NCBI RefSeq assembly: GCF_004799755.1
Contig: NZ_SLUB01000014.1
Coordinates: forward strand, 1 to 64,000
DNA from: Bacillus timonensis
GTDB lineage: Bacteria; Bacillota; Bacilli; Bacillales; Bacillaceae_L
Direction: 5' to 3'
DNA: 64,000 bases
Shown: piece after piece, positions 1-7,828 of the stretch
Numbering within the stretch: the first letter of the stretch is position 1
How the letters are laid out: each line of letters starts with the position of its first letter
The notes under the pieces: generated by a model
Databases searched by the model: none
What the model saw: only the letters and a program-made list of their open reading frames with translations
Told to the model about the DNA's origin: nothing
Position numbers and translations under genes: made by a program

Positions 1-19
1 AGATGTGTATAAGAGACAG
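1..19. other. Sequencing adapter remnant (Tn5/Nextera mosaic end)
   Basis: The first 19 bases read AGATGTGTATAAGAGACAG, which is exactly the Tn5 transposase mosaic end used in tagmentation libraries. It sits at the extreme end of the window and interrupts an open reading frame, so it is untrimmed adapter and not genomic DNA. Confidence 0.96.
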
Positions 20-556
20 TTGATATTCCGAAATTTTTTCCCTTAGTTTATAATAATCATTTGAGAAATCACTATCCCTGGCAAAAGTTACTTTGTTGCC
101 ATCATTAAATTGGAACTCTAAGTTGGATTTCTTACCCCGTTCTTTTTCGAGATGATATACAATTTTAGTTACTTCATCCCATTGATATTGTTTGTGTTCA
201 AGTGAATTTATCTCACTATATGATACTCCATCTTCACTTAGTTCTTTATAATGATTGACCCCTAATACAAGGGGAAAAATACTTGAAATTATTAAAATTA
301 TTCCAATTATAATCGAGGTAATGTTAACGTTCAACAAATATAAAATAAATGTAGCTAATAACCATAAGAGAAATCCCGCCCCATATAAAAAATAAGCAGC
401 TTTTGGTGTTTGAATAAACCAAGTTTCCTTTGTTGCATACATAACATCTGAGATGATAAATGGAAAAAATGGCACTGCAAAAGGAATTGATACTGCAATA
501 ATGACAGCTAAAGAACCAAAAATATGTTTTTTCTCATAATTTCTAGATAACTCCAT
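20..556 (-). CDS. Membrane protein, 3' end missing
   Basis: An open frame runs leftward from ATG at 556 to the adapter at base 19 with no stop (179 codons visible). The start is preceded by GGAGGGATAAAA, a good ribosome binding site. The product begins MELSRNYEKKHIFGS and has about three hydrophobic stretches in residues 13-100, followed by a soluble, charged region containing WDEVTKIVYHLEKERGKK. The layout (membrane helices, then a small cytoplasmic or PH-like domain) is seen in several uncharacterised Bacillus membrane proteins, but I do not recognise the family. The C-terminus is lost at the contig edge. Confidence 0.7.
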
Positions 557-652
557 TTTTATCCCTCCAATTATACATTTCAACTAATTAATACGACCAA
601 AATATGGAAAAGTTTCAAAAAAATAATTTTATTTAGAATTTCTTAACCTATA

Positions 653-693
653 AAAAGGGCACAGATAATTAATTATCTGTGCCTTTTTATTTT
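653..693. terminator. Bidirectional rho-independent terminator
   Basis: A perfect 13-bp inverted repeat (GGCACAGATAATT at 658-670 and its complement at 671-683) is flanked by an A-run on the left and a T-run on the right. It can terminate transcription from either side, most obviously the leftward glycosylase gene. Confidence 0.8.
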
Positions 694-800
694 AATACCC
701 GATTTATTCACTATTTTATAAGCTAATAGCATTGACAATTTATTAGTTATTTTTACTTTTCCCTCCTTAAACCGAACGGGTTATCTTTATGAGCAAACCC

Positions 801-1388
801 TTATCTTTTGCGGGATACATAGGGATTGTCCGTGACCCAAAAGCGCCATGGATACTCCTTTGCCTCTCCTGTATTTTCGATTCCAATTCGTGGACCGATA
901 GATGTGTTTTCTGGTGAATAGCCTTTTGCTATATAGATGGGGGGCTCAAAAAATGGGCGCCCATAATCCTCCATTGTGATCCCTAATGCCTTTGTTAGTT
1001 TTCCAGGGCCGTTTGTTAGGTTCTTGGCTGGCATTTGCCCACGGCGTTCATACATGAGGTCAATTCCTTCAACTGGTTCAACCGCTCTGATTAAAATGGC
1101 CTCAGGTTTGTCGATTTCGTTGCAAACCACATTTACGAGACAATGGGTATGCATTTGATAGGTATAGACATATCCAGGCTTCCCGAACATTATCTCTGTC
1201 CGCTTTGTCCGTTTGTTTTGGTAAGAATGTGCAGCTCGATCTTCTGGACCTTTATAGGCTTCCGTTTCGACAATGTAGCCTGATGTGACGCCCTGGTCAG
1301 TCTGTTTTACAAGCTTGCAGCCAAGCAGAGCTTTGGCGAGTTCTAATGTTGGTTGTTGAAAAAATGATGGTGGTAGGATTTTGGTCAT
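801..1388 (-). CDS. 3-methyladenine DNA glycosylase (Mpg/AAG family)
   Basis: The 195-residue product is a full-length AAG/MPG-family DNA glycosylase, which excises alkylated purines in base-excision repair. Typical segments are visible: LAKALLGCKLV near residue 20, the catalytic-region IVETEAYKGPEDRAAHS at 39-55, YVYTYQMHTHCLVNVV around 73-88 and LTNGPGKLTKALGI around 123-136. The family glutamate that activates water lies in ETEAY. GGAG sits just upstream of the ATG. It resembles the Bacillus YxlJ protein. It stands alone, with an intergenic repeat array upstream and a terminator downstream. Confidence 0.93.
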   Translation of the reverse strand: MTKILPPSFFQQPTLELAKALLGCKLVKQTDQGVTSGYIVETEAYKGPEDRAAHSYQNKRTKRTEIMFGKPGYVYTYQMHTHCLVNVVCNEIDKPEAILIRAVEPVEGIDLMYERRGQMPAKNLTNGPGKLTKALGITMEDYGRPFFEPPIYIAKGYSPENTSIGPRIGIENTGEAKEYPWRFWVTDNPYVSRKR

Positions 1389-1506
1389 GATTGCTCCTTA
1401 TAGTTTCGTTTTTGATTTCGTATGAGGTTTGAATGGTGGGTGTATTCTTGATGGTTGTTAGTTTGAACGATTATGGTTTAGTGTACCCATACTGAATTTG
1501 CTGTTT

Positions 1507-1830
1507 GAGGGCGATTGCATGAGTACGCCTTTTTCGTACCGTCACTGGGTTCATTTTCCGTATGTGAGGGTACGATTACGCCCTTATCTTATCATCACTG
1601 AGTTCTCTTCTCGATAGTGAGGGTATGATTACCCCTTTTTCATACCAACACTCAGTTCACTTTTCGCTTGTGAGGGTACGATTACTCCTTTTTCGTTCCA
1701 TCGCTGGGTTCACTCTTCGTATATGAGGGTATGATTACGCCTTTTTCGTTCAATCACTGAATTCACTTTTCGAAATTGATGGTACGATTACACCCATATC
1801 ATACCATCACTGAGTCCACTTTTAATTATA
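1507..1830. repeat. Tandem array, 53-bp period, about 6 units
   Basis: Units keyed by GAGGGTAYGATTACNCC begin at 1565, 1619, 1672, 1725 and 1778 (spacings 54, 53, 53, 53), with a degenerate first copy at 1507. Several units hold an inverted repeat. The copy at 1619 has GGTATG (1622-1627) matched by CATACC (1641-1646), where other copies start GGTACG and end in CGTACC-like arms. There is no coding potential. The array fills most of the gap between the divergent glycosylase and the HTH-fusion gene. Confidence 0.9.
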
Positions 1831-1860
1831 ATGGACAATCATTGAGGATATTCGAAGTGC

Positions 1861-1940
1861 CTATCGATTTTATTTGGGTGCTATCGACTTTATTTTTGTT
1901 CTATCGTTTTTATTTCATTTCTATCGATTTTAGAACTCCA
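1861..1940. repeat. Tandem array, 20-bp period, 4 units
   Basis: CTATCG recurs at exactly 1861, 1881, 1901 and 1921, each followed by a T-rich tract of the form ATTTTATTTNNNTN. It lies directly next to the 53-bp array and about 100 bp before the next gene. It is a short counterpart of the longer 20-bp array near 40.5-41.0 kb. Confidence 0.85.
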
Positions 1941-2038
1941 CAATCATGTGGCGTAAAAATAATTACTCTATAACGAAATCAACTATTGCATTCAAACGAA
2001 ATTTAGTTTACTCTAAAAAGTAACAGGAGGTGTAAAAT

Positions 2039-3085
2039 TTGGAAGATATTCGACTTAATGTATCGTTGCTTCGCAGAAGAGTACCCAATTTAACAACTGC
2101 TGCACGCTCTGTGGGATTACGTCCGGCCACTGTCTCAAATCTGTGTACTGGAAAGATTCCTGTTGGCCGTGCAGAAGTGCGCACATTAGTGGCACTTGCT
2201 GATTTAGCTGAATGTAGTTTGGATGAATTATTAATTCGAGGGGAGAAAATTGAAATGATTGAAACTGGGATTAAAACGCTTGATGTCTTTGCTCCATTAG
2301 CAAAAGGGGGTACCGTCGGTCTTGTTGCTCGTCCTGGAATGGGGCAGCTAGTAGTACTTGCGGAATTATTTCATCGTTTACGCAATAATGATTTTGCAAC
2401 CGTTTTGCTTTTACCAGAAGGAGATCATCCAGAAGTAAACGATATTCTAGATGAAGTTCAAATCCAGGTTAGAACCATTAAAGAAGCATACGAAGAAATT
2501 GCAAAGCTAGGGAAGACAAAAGAAGTCGCCTTTGCAGCAGATCGCTCGCATGTCATCACTGGAGAAATTCCCACCCTACAAGAAAAATTGCATTCAATCG
2601 GAGTTGATTCTGTCACGACTATCCTTGTTGATTTAAAAGGTGACGTAGTTGACGAGGATGTACCATTTGGGCCGCTTGAAACATTGTGGCAATTTGACGC
2701 TGACCTCACTGCTAGACATCAATTTCCTGCCGTTAACCCAGTATACTCTACCTCTTCCGTTCTTGAAGGGGCGCACCTAGACCAAACACATTTCACGATT
2801 CAACAGCGTGCAAAAAAGCTACTTCGTAGATACCGAGAACTACGCTCACTTGTTACTGTGCACGGCCTTGAGAAGCTTCCAGAAACAGAGGTTCAAACTT
2901 ACAAACGCGGTGAACGCCTCGAGGCCTATTTGACCCAGCCATTTTATGTCGCCGAAGCTTTTACCGGTAAAAAAGGGGAAACGATTAGTTTGCAGGATAC
3001 CCTCCAGGACATTCGTAAAATTCTAGATGGTTCCACCGACTCAAACGAAGTTTCAGAATTAGCCTATATTGGAAAACTACACTAA
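2039..3085 (+). CDS. HTH domain fused to a degenerate F1-ATPase beta-like domain
   Basis: The start is TTG at 2039, eight bases after AGGAGG (2025-2030). Residues about 8-65 form an XRE-like helix-turn-helix (TAARSVGLRPATVSNLCTG). The rest follows the F1 beta subunit: GIKTLDVFAPLAKGG at 77-91 (beta: GIKVVDLLAPYAKGG), FPAVNPVYSTSSVL at 229-242 (beta: YPAVDPLDSTSRIL) and a C-terminal stretch at 261-331 containing QPFYVAEAFTG. The P-loop is altered to ARPGMGQL, without the Lys-Thr pair, and the central catalytic segment is shortened, so ATP hydrolysis is unlikely. The gene is monocistronic with its own terminator. A regulatory role is inference. Confidence 0.85.
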   Translation: MEDIRLNVSLLRRRVPNLTTAARSVGLRPATVSNLCTGKIPVGRAEVRTLVALADLAECSLDELLIRGEKIEMIETGIKTLDVFAPLAKGGTVGLVARPGMGQLVVLAELFHRLRNNDFATVLLLPEGDHPEVNDILDEVQIQVRTIKEAYEEIAKLGKTKEVAFAADRSHVITGEIPTLQEKLHSIGVDSVTTILVDLKGDVVDEDVPFGPLETLWQFDADLTARHQFPAVNPVYSTSSVLEGAHLDQTHFTIQQRAKKLLRRYRELRSLVTVHGLEKLPETEVQTYKRGERLEAYLTQPFYVAEAFTGKKGETISLQDTLQDIRKILDGSTDSNEVSELAYIGKLH

Positions 3086-3087
3086 AT

Positions 3088-3124
3088 AGCCAAAGGCAGG
3101 AATTTACTTCCTGCCTTTTTTCAT
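3088..3124. terminator. Rho-independent terminator
   Basis: AAAGGCAGGAA and TTCCTGCCTTT pair across a TTTAC-type loop and are followed by a T-run. The hairpin lies between the convergent HTH-fusion gene and ctaG and can serve both strands. Confidence 0.9.
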
Positions 3125-3934
3125 ATACAACCATATTGTGCATAATCCAAAAATCAAAGCTTGTGAGATAAATAGAATAATCGCTCCGTTCTTTTGTTCA
3201 CTTATCGGTGGATATGGGAGCAATGTTTCCAATAAATCTGGTGGAATCTCCTCACCTAGAGGCATACATAAAGCTAACGCTGCAAGCATTTGGCTGGTGT
3301 CGCTGTATACGGAGTATAGCTCGGTATTTGATAGCCATAAAAAGAGTGTCACTGGAACAAATAACACTATATTGACCACTATATATATGAGCTTTTGATT
3401 GAGGGTCATTCTATCTTCTTCTTTAATTGGTCCGATGATTGGCCACCATAAGAGCGCAGCCGCTAAAATTAACCCAACCAAAAAGAAATAGTTTGTAAAA
3501 TATCCTGTTCGTATCCAGTCAAACACCCCTGGAACATGGTATCCAATAAACAAACCATGAAATAAAATAATCGCAAACAATGGATGAGTGAGAAAGCGAT
3601 ATACCTTTTTCACACCCTTGTTTTTTAACATTTTTTCAAGTAGGTTTGTCTTTATTCCAATCACAAGTAACGGTGCTGCGATAAGCAGGACGACGACAAT
3701 TTGGATGATGTGCGCCCGAAACAGCATGCGTCCCAATAGGTTCAACGGACTTCCGACAGCAAAAAGAATCAATAGCATACTTCCTGCAAACGCAATGGAT
3801 TTGTATTTTGGGTGATCCTTTGGAGTTGATAATAGGAACATATATAAGACAATTAAAATTAGGGTAAAAAAGATGACTCCCCCGTTCCATTGGGAGTGAA
3901 AACTAAAACCATCTAAAATTTGACTAATCACCAT
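3104..3934 (-). CDS. ctaG: Cytochrome c oxidase assembly factor CtaG
   Basis: The 276-residue polytopic membrane protein has about seven hydrophobic helices and matches the CtaG_caa3 family (motifs RAHIIQIVVVLLIAAPLLV, FLTHPLFAIILFHG, WWPIIGP and TSQMLAAL with a C-terminal EQKNGAIILF segment). In Bacillus, CtaG is needed to form active caa3 oxidase, apparently through CuA/CuB assembly. Length is close to normal for the family. The gene is alone, away from any caa3 operon. Its upstream region carries an Fnr-like operator ideally placed for activation, which is odd for an oxidase assembly gene. Confidence 0.92.
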   Translation of the reverse strand: MVISQILDGFSFHSQWNGGVIFFTLILIVLYMFLLSTPKDHPKYKSIAFAGSMLLILFAVGSPLNLLGRMLFRAHIIQIVVVLLIAAPLLVIGIKTNLLEKMLKNKGVKKVYRFLTHPLFAIILFHGLFIGYHVPGVFDWIRTGYFTNYFFLVGLILAAALLWWPIIGPIKEEDRMTLNQKLIYIVVNIVLFVPVTLFLWLSNTELYSVYSDTSQMLAALALCMPLGEEIPPDLLETLLPYPPISEQKNGAIILFISQALIFGLCTIWLYMKKGRK

Positions 3935-3997
3935 ATCACCAGCTTTTTGGATATTGGTTGTTCAGAAAATCACAAACGTTCTCCAAACATACTCTTC

Positions 3998-4048
3998 TAT
4001 GTTTATTGTAAATCCCCGCGCGTCCCATAGAATATGATTTATATCACA
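3998..4048 (-). promoter_or_regulatory. Candidate Fnr-activated promoter of ctaG
   Basis: On the minus strand TGTGATATAAATCATA (4033-4048) matches the Bacillus Fnr box TGTGA-N6-TCACA with one mismatch. Exactly 22 bases separate it from a -10-like TACAAT (4005-4010), putting the operator centre at about -41.5, the classic Fnr activation position. The same geometry is found at pflB in this window. Function is inferred from sequence only. Confidence 0.55.
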
Positions 4049-4073
4049 TGTTGGTTTTCAGACAAATTTCAGA

Positions 4074-4122
4074 CAAAAAAAGTCCATATTTAAACCGTGG
4101 AAGATTTAAATACGGACCGCTT
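4074..4122 (-). terminator. Rho-independent terminator after the GNAT gene
   Basis: On the minus strand the long arms GTCCGTATTTAAATC and GTTTAAATATGGAC pair and are followed by seven T residues. It directly follows the GNAT stop codon. Confidence 0.88.
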
Positions 4123-4123
4123 T

Positions 4124-4795
4124 TTATAATGGAAATAGGTCTACTGTTTCTTTTTCCTTTAATCCGTTCACCATTTCAAGCCATTCGGAAGGTTTGTTTG
4201 GAAGAACGGTATAATACGTTGTTAAGAAATCAGCTACTAATTGGCTTGGAAGTTCATGGACGTTTTCATCGTTAGGCATGAAGCATAAATCAAGCCCCTT
4301 TACTGCCTCGCCATCATTGTTCCAAGACGGGTGAACATAATCAAGATCTATCCGTTTATACCCAAGGTGGGACAGAACCTCACGACGAACGAATGGATCC
4401 ATTGGCTTCACGGTTCCAAACTCATAATGAGCTACTTTGTATGGATCATAGATTTCAGCAAACATGCCGAAAAGTTCTTTCCCATTTGCCTGAGCAAGCT
4501 CTTGTAAATCCTTGCTACGATTTTGAGCTAAGAAGCGACCGATGCTTAAACCAGGTTGGCCAATGATTGTAAAATCGGTCATCGCAATATTCCAATCTTG
4601 GTAATAACGGTATTCAGTTGCTCCAACAACCTCATTCTCATGCACCGCAACAAAGACGCGAATGCTTGGATCCTCAAGGGGTCCCTTCCAAAGCTCGTAA
4701 TCGAGAACTTCTTCTTTCGGAAACACATTCTTCATTAATTCATGCATTTTAAAAAATAACGGGTCATTGATCCTTGTTATTCGTTTATAATCCAT
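4124..4795 (-). CDS. GNAT-family N-acetyltransferase-like protein
   Basis: The start is ATG at 4795, after GGGGGAG at proper spacing. A longer frame to 4858 would overlap the upstream gene and lacks a ribosome site. The 223-residue product has a GNAT-like beginning (FFKMHELMKNVFPKEEVLDYELW) and IRVFVAVHENEVVGATEYRYY, typical of GNAT beta strands. The acetyl-CoA P-loop is not obvious. It follows the nitrilase gene by 20 bases on the same strand. In Bacillus YhcX and relatives a GNAT domain is fused to a nitrilase domain in one chain, so this pair probably acts together. The substrate is unknown. Confidence 0.75.
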   Translation of the reverse strand: MDYKRITRINDPLFFKMHELMKNVFPKEEVLDYELWKGPLEDPSIRVFVAVHENEVVGATEYRYYQDWNIAMTDFTIIGQPGLSIGRFLAQNRSKDLQELAQANGKELFGMFAEIYDPYKVAHYEFGTVKPMDPFVRREVLSHLGYKRIDLDYVHPSWNNDGEAVKGLDLCFMPNDENVHELPSQLVADFLTTYYTVLPNKPSEWLEMVNGLKEKETVDLFPL

Positions 4796-4815
4796 CTCAT
4801 TTACTCCCCCTCTTT

Positions 4816-5673
4816 TTACTTCCAATCCGTGTAAAGGTCCGTTCTGCGATCGCGCCATGTTGTAACAGCTCCTCGTTCACGCACTTCATACAGAAGGTCT
4901 AAATCAAGGTCTGCAGTCACGATCATGTCGTTATTTATTTCTCCCTCAACTAAAATCCCTTTAGGCGGAAACGGGATATCATTTGGTGTGATTACCACTG
5001 CTTGCCCAAAGTTGGCACGCATAAAATCAACGGTTGGCAGAGTGCCAACTGTACCTGTTCCCACAACATATACTTGGTTTTCCACTGCTCTAGCGTGACT
5101 TGTATACCGTACACGATGGAAGCCGTGACGGTCATCTGTACAGGACGGACAAAAAATCACATCAGCGCCCTTTGCCTTTGCCATTCGAACAATTTCAGGA
5201 AACTCAATATCGTAGCAAGTCAGCATCGCAATGCGTCCTTTTTCTGTATCAAAAACTTGGAAATCCTCACCAGGTGACATATTCCACTCGTGAACTTCCG
5301 TAGGTGTTATATGCAGCTTCGCCTGCTCCGCAACTCTGCCATCTGGATAAAATAAATGAGCCACATTATTGAGGTGGTCACCTTTGCGAATAACATGTGT
5401 TCCGCCAATGATATGCACATTATATTGTTTGGCAAGCTTTGTAAAAAGCGCTCGGTACTCGTCTGTAAAATTTGGGAGGTCGTCAATTGTTAGGCTTGTG
5501 CCATCTTCCCTACCAATGGATAAAAGCTGTGTTGTAAAAAATTCAGGAAATAAAATAAATTCCGCGTCAAACTCCATTGCTGTTTTTATATAATGCTCAC
5601 ATTGAGCTGCAAATTCATCAAAAGAACGAATGGTGTGTAGATGATATTGCACAGCTGAAACTCTTATTTTCAA
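4816..5673 (-). CDS. Carbon-nitrogen hydrolase (nitrilase superfamily)
   Basis: The 285-residue amidohydrolase-like protein has the full nitrilase triad: Glu in ILFPEFFTTQ, Lys in EQAKLHITPTE and Cys in AMLTCYDIEFPE. The start is set to TTG at 5673 because AAGGGGGAC lies eight bases upstream. The ATG at 5691 has no ribosome site. It is the first gene of a two-gene unit with the GNAT protein, with ends 20 bases apart. YhcX-type proteins join these two activities in one polypeptide, GNAT first. The natural amide or nitrile substrate cannot be told from sequence. Confidence 0.88.
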   Translation of the reverse strand: MKIRVSAVQYHLHTIRSFDEFAAQCEHYIKTAMEFDAEFILFPEFFTTQLLSIGREDGTSLTIDDLPNFTDEYRALFTKLAKQYNVHIIGGTHVIRKGDHLNNVAHLFYPDGRVAEQAKLHITPTEVHEWNMSPGEDFQVFDTEKGRIAMLTCYDIEFPEIVRMAKAKGADVIFCPSCTDDRHGFHRVRYTSHARAVENQVYVVGTGTVGTLPTVDFMRANFGQAVVITPNDIPFPPKGILVEGEINNDMIVTADLDLDLLYEVRERGAVTTWRDRRTDLYTDWK

Positions 5674-5863
5674 AATGAGGTCCCCCTTCATCTAAATATA
5701 CTTATAAGTGGATTATTAACTATTTTTTTGTTCAGAACAAGTTTTATATTAGCCTATGAGCTTTCAATTCTCAAAAACCTTTTTTTACCATACTTTCTTC
5801 TTCCCCATACCCATTCCTTATGGTAAGATAGTCCTTGTTATTGTAAAAATGTTGTAATAATAT

Positions 5864-5890
5864 TGAAACCTTTCTGCAATATAGGACGTC
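5864..5890 (+). promoter_or_regulatory. ECF-sigma-type promoter of the deacetylase gene
   Basis: TGAAAC (5864-5869), 17 bases, then CGTC (5887-5890) matches the -35/-10 pattern of Bacillus cell-envelope-stress ECF sigma factors (SigX/SigM/SigW class). It lies about 40 bases upstream of the preferred deacetylase start. A related TGAAAC-N16-CGAC element precedes the ECF sigma gene at 9.4 kb, so the sigma factor encoded here may read both. Confidence 0.6.
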
Positions 5891-5930
5891 ATATATAGTG
5901 AAGAATATCACAGCAAAGAAGGTATGCTTA

Positions 5931-6914
5931 ATGGCGAGCACAAAGAATACGGGGAAGGGCAGCATTGTTAAAATTATTGCATTGTTTGGCTTGATTGTGT
6001 TGTTACTCTTTTATTCTTTTTTTCTACTAAAATCGAAATTTTTTTTGGAAGCTGATGCATCTGAACCGGCTATTGAGACAAAAGTACCTGTCGAAGCTCC
6101 AGAAAAAATGGAACCAATAGATGATGATTTAAAAGTAGATGACAAACCTAAAAGCAATGGTGATGAAGAAAAGTCCACTGAGGAAGAACCTGCACCTACA
6201 ACAGAACCTACAGTCGAACCAGCTCCAGTTACCGTGAATCCAACAACTCCCGAAGTAGATGATGAACAGGAAGTCGAAGAAGAGCAGGAAGCACCAAAAG
6301 AAACACCAGCCCCACCATCCAGGGCGGTTTATCTTACATTTGACGATGGTCCTCATAAGGTTTCAAAGGATATCCTTGCTTTACTTGATCAATATGATGC
6401 GAAGGCAACTTTTTTTATGCTAGACAACAATATTAAACATTATCCGGATGCTGTCAAAGAAATGGTTAATAAGGGGCACAGTGTTGGCCTTCATGGCGTG
6501 ACCCATGATAAAAATAAATTCTATCAATCTTCCGGGTCTGTTGTAGGTGAAATGGACCAAACGCAACAGACGATTTTAGAACTTACTGGAATTGAAACAG
6601 ATCTCATTCGTACTCCTTTTGGAAGTTCACCGCACATGACGGACGGTTATAAAGCTGCAGTTGAGGCTGCTGGATATAAGATGTGGGATTGGAATATTGA
6701 TAGCCGTGATTGGAAATTTCGAGATAGTCGGTATGTGGATAGCGTGATTGAACAGTTAAATAAACTGAATCGTGCAAATCAGCCAATCGTGATTTTACTG
6801 CACGAACGACCTGAAACACTTGCGCATTTACCAAAACTACTAGACTACCTAAAAGTACAAGGCTACGAGTTTAAAGCATTGGATGAAACCATGCACCCTA
6901 TCCAATTGTTTTGA
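5931..6914 (+). CDS. Membrane-anchored polysaccharide deacetylase (NodB domain)
   Basis: ATG at 5931 follows AAGAAGG by eight bases and is preferred over GTG at 5898. The 327-residue product has a hydrophobic N-terminal anchor (about residues 14-34), then a linker of about 90 residues rich in Glu, Pro and Thr, then a NodB deacetylase domain. Metal-binding motifs are present: TFDDGP for the catalytic Asp pair and HGVTH for the two His ligands, with RTPFGSS as motif 3. It should act outside the membrane on peptidoglycan or another N-acetylated glycan. The ECF-type promoter fits a cell-wall stress function. Confidence 0.9.
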   Translation: MASTKNTGKGSIVKIIALFGLIVLLLFYSFFLLKSKFFLEADASEPAIETKVPVEAPEKMEPIDDDLKVDDKPKSNGDEEKSTEEEPAPTTEPTVEPAPVTVNPTTPEVDDEQEVEEEQEAPKETPAPPSRAVYLTFDDGPHKVSKDILALLDQYDAKATFFMLDNNIKHYPDAVKEMVNKGHSVGLHGVTHDKNKFYQSSGSVVGEMDQTQQTILELTGIETDLIRTPFGSSPHMTDGYKAAVEAAGYKMWDWNIDSRDWKFRDSRYVDSVIEQLNKLNRANQPIVILLHERPETLAHLPKLLDYLKVQGYEFKALDETMHPIQLF

Positions 6915-6932
6915 TTGGGTCAGAGGTGGGTC

Positions 6933-6996
6933 AGAGGGACAGGTACACTGTCCCAGGAAAAATATGGTGGGACGATGAACCTGTCCCCTTGTCCCA
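6933..6996. repeat. REP-like GGGACAG palindromic element, copy 1
   Basis: The stretch contains GGGACAGGTACACTGTCCC followed by ATATGGTGGGACGATGAACCTGTCCCC-like sequence. A near-identical copy lies at 9561-9627. Shorter relatives are at 12793, 14565, 17552 and 53057. It starts just after the deacetylase stop codon and can form strong hairpins in either strand. Confidence 0.85.
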
Positions 6997-7092
6997 AAAG
7001 ATGACTGTTGAGGTCATCTCTTTTTTTTGAAGATAAATTCTGAAATATAAGGTAAACTAAATGAACAAATAATGAATGGAAGGATTTTTGGA

Positions 7093-7287
7093 ATGAATGG
7101 GCAAAATCGTGCTGATATAACACCAGGAACACAAGTACAAATTGTGTTAAAAAAAGACCAACGAACAGGTATACTGACAAAAGGTACTGTCAAAGATATT
7201 TTAACAAAGTCTAGCTTTCATCCTCATGGGATCAAAGTCCGACTCGAAGATGGACAGGTTGGGCGCGTAAAAGAAATATTACAATAG
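7093..7287 (+). CDS. ywbE: YwbE family protein (DUF2196)
   Basis: The 64-residue protein MNGQNRADITPGTQVQIVLK matches the small YwbE family along its whole length, including HPHGIKVRLEDGQVGRVKEI at the end. It is predicted to be a small beta-rich protein with an SH3/KOW-like fold. The function is unknown. ATG at 7093 follows GGAAGGA and agrees with the usual family start. The ATG at 7072 would add seven residues not expected in the family. Another gene follows 16 bases later on the same strand. Confidence 0.88.
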   Translation: MNGQNRADITPGTQVQIVLKKDQRTGILTKGTVKDILTKSSFHPHGIKVRLEDGQVGRVKEILQ

Positions 7288-7303
7288 AAATGAGGACATA
7301 CAT

Positions 7304-7780
7304 ATGTTATCGTTCGAGGAAAAACTTAAAATCGTTGAATCATTCCCTGAGTTGGAACGCAAAAATGTTTCATTAGGAAGAGTGAATTTTCATTATAACG
7401 ACAGTGTCTTTGAGAAGAAGATTGTCGTTCAGCATCTTCATCCAAATGGCAACGGGTTTGTATTTGCCGGAAACCTTCAAAACTATGATGTAGATGAAAA
7501 GGGATTTATTAATATCCGCGACTTCTCTGAAGCTGAATTACGAAAAATTGTGAAGGAATCCATTCAATCCCTCTCCGCCAATTCATCTCTAGCTAGGGAA
7601 AATGCCATCATTGGCGAAGGGCAAGAGGAACGCTGGGTGAACGATGAGGGACATGCACTACTAGTCGTACTTGAGGACGAATGGTGGAATGTGTACTCCG
7701 GTCTAAACCTGGAAGCCGCCTTTGGTTCCTATGATGAAGCCGAAGATTATCTATTCGAAGAAGGATTTAGGCTACAATAA
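7304..7780 (+). CDS. Conserved hypothetical protein
   Basis: The 158-residue soluble acidic protein follows ywbE by 16 bases with a GAGGACATACAT ribosome site. I do not recognise a named domain. The N-terminal half (FEEKLKIVESFPELERKNVSLGRV) is followed by a beta-rich middle (HLHPNGNGFVFAGNL) and a C-terminal part with VVLEDEWWNVYSGL and YDEAEDYLFEEGFRL. It has no signal peptide or membrane helix, so it is probably cytoplasmic. A strong terminator follows the stop. Probably co-transcribed with ywbE. Confidence 0.75.
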   Translation: MLSFEEKLKIVESFPELERKNVSLGRVNFHYNDSVFEKKIVVQHLHPNGNGFVFAGNLQNYDVDEKGFINIRDFSEAELRKIVKESIQSLSANSSLARENAIIGEGQEERWVNDEGHALLVVLEDEWWNVYSGLNLEAAFGSYDEAEDYLFEEGFRLQ

Positions 7781-7782
7781 AC

Positions 7783-7822
7783 CCAATCCAACCTCCTATT
7801 AAAATTGAGGTTGGATTTTTTC
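7783..7822. terminator. Bidirectional terminator
   Basis: AATCCAACCTC (7784-7794) and GAGGTTGGATT (7807-7817) pair perfectly and are followed by TTTTTT. The hairpin lies between two convergent genes. Confidence 0.9.
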
Positions 7823-7828
7823 ATTTCA

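Noticed and set aside
5897-5912. Possible Fnr box AGTGAAGAATATCACA before the deacetylase
   Set aside because: It has a mismatch in the key T, lies downstream of the ECF-type promoter and overlaps the transcript start region, so it is probably chance.
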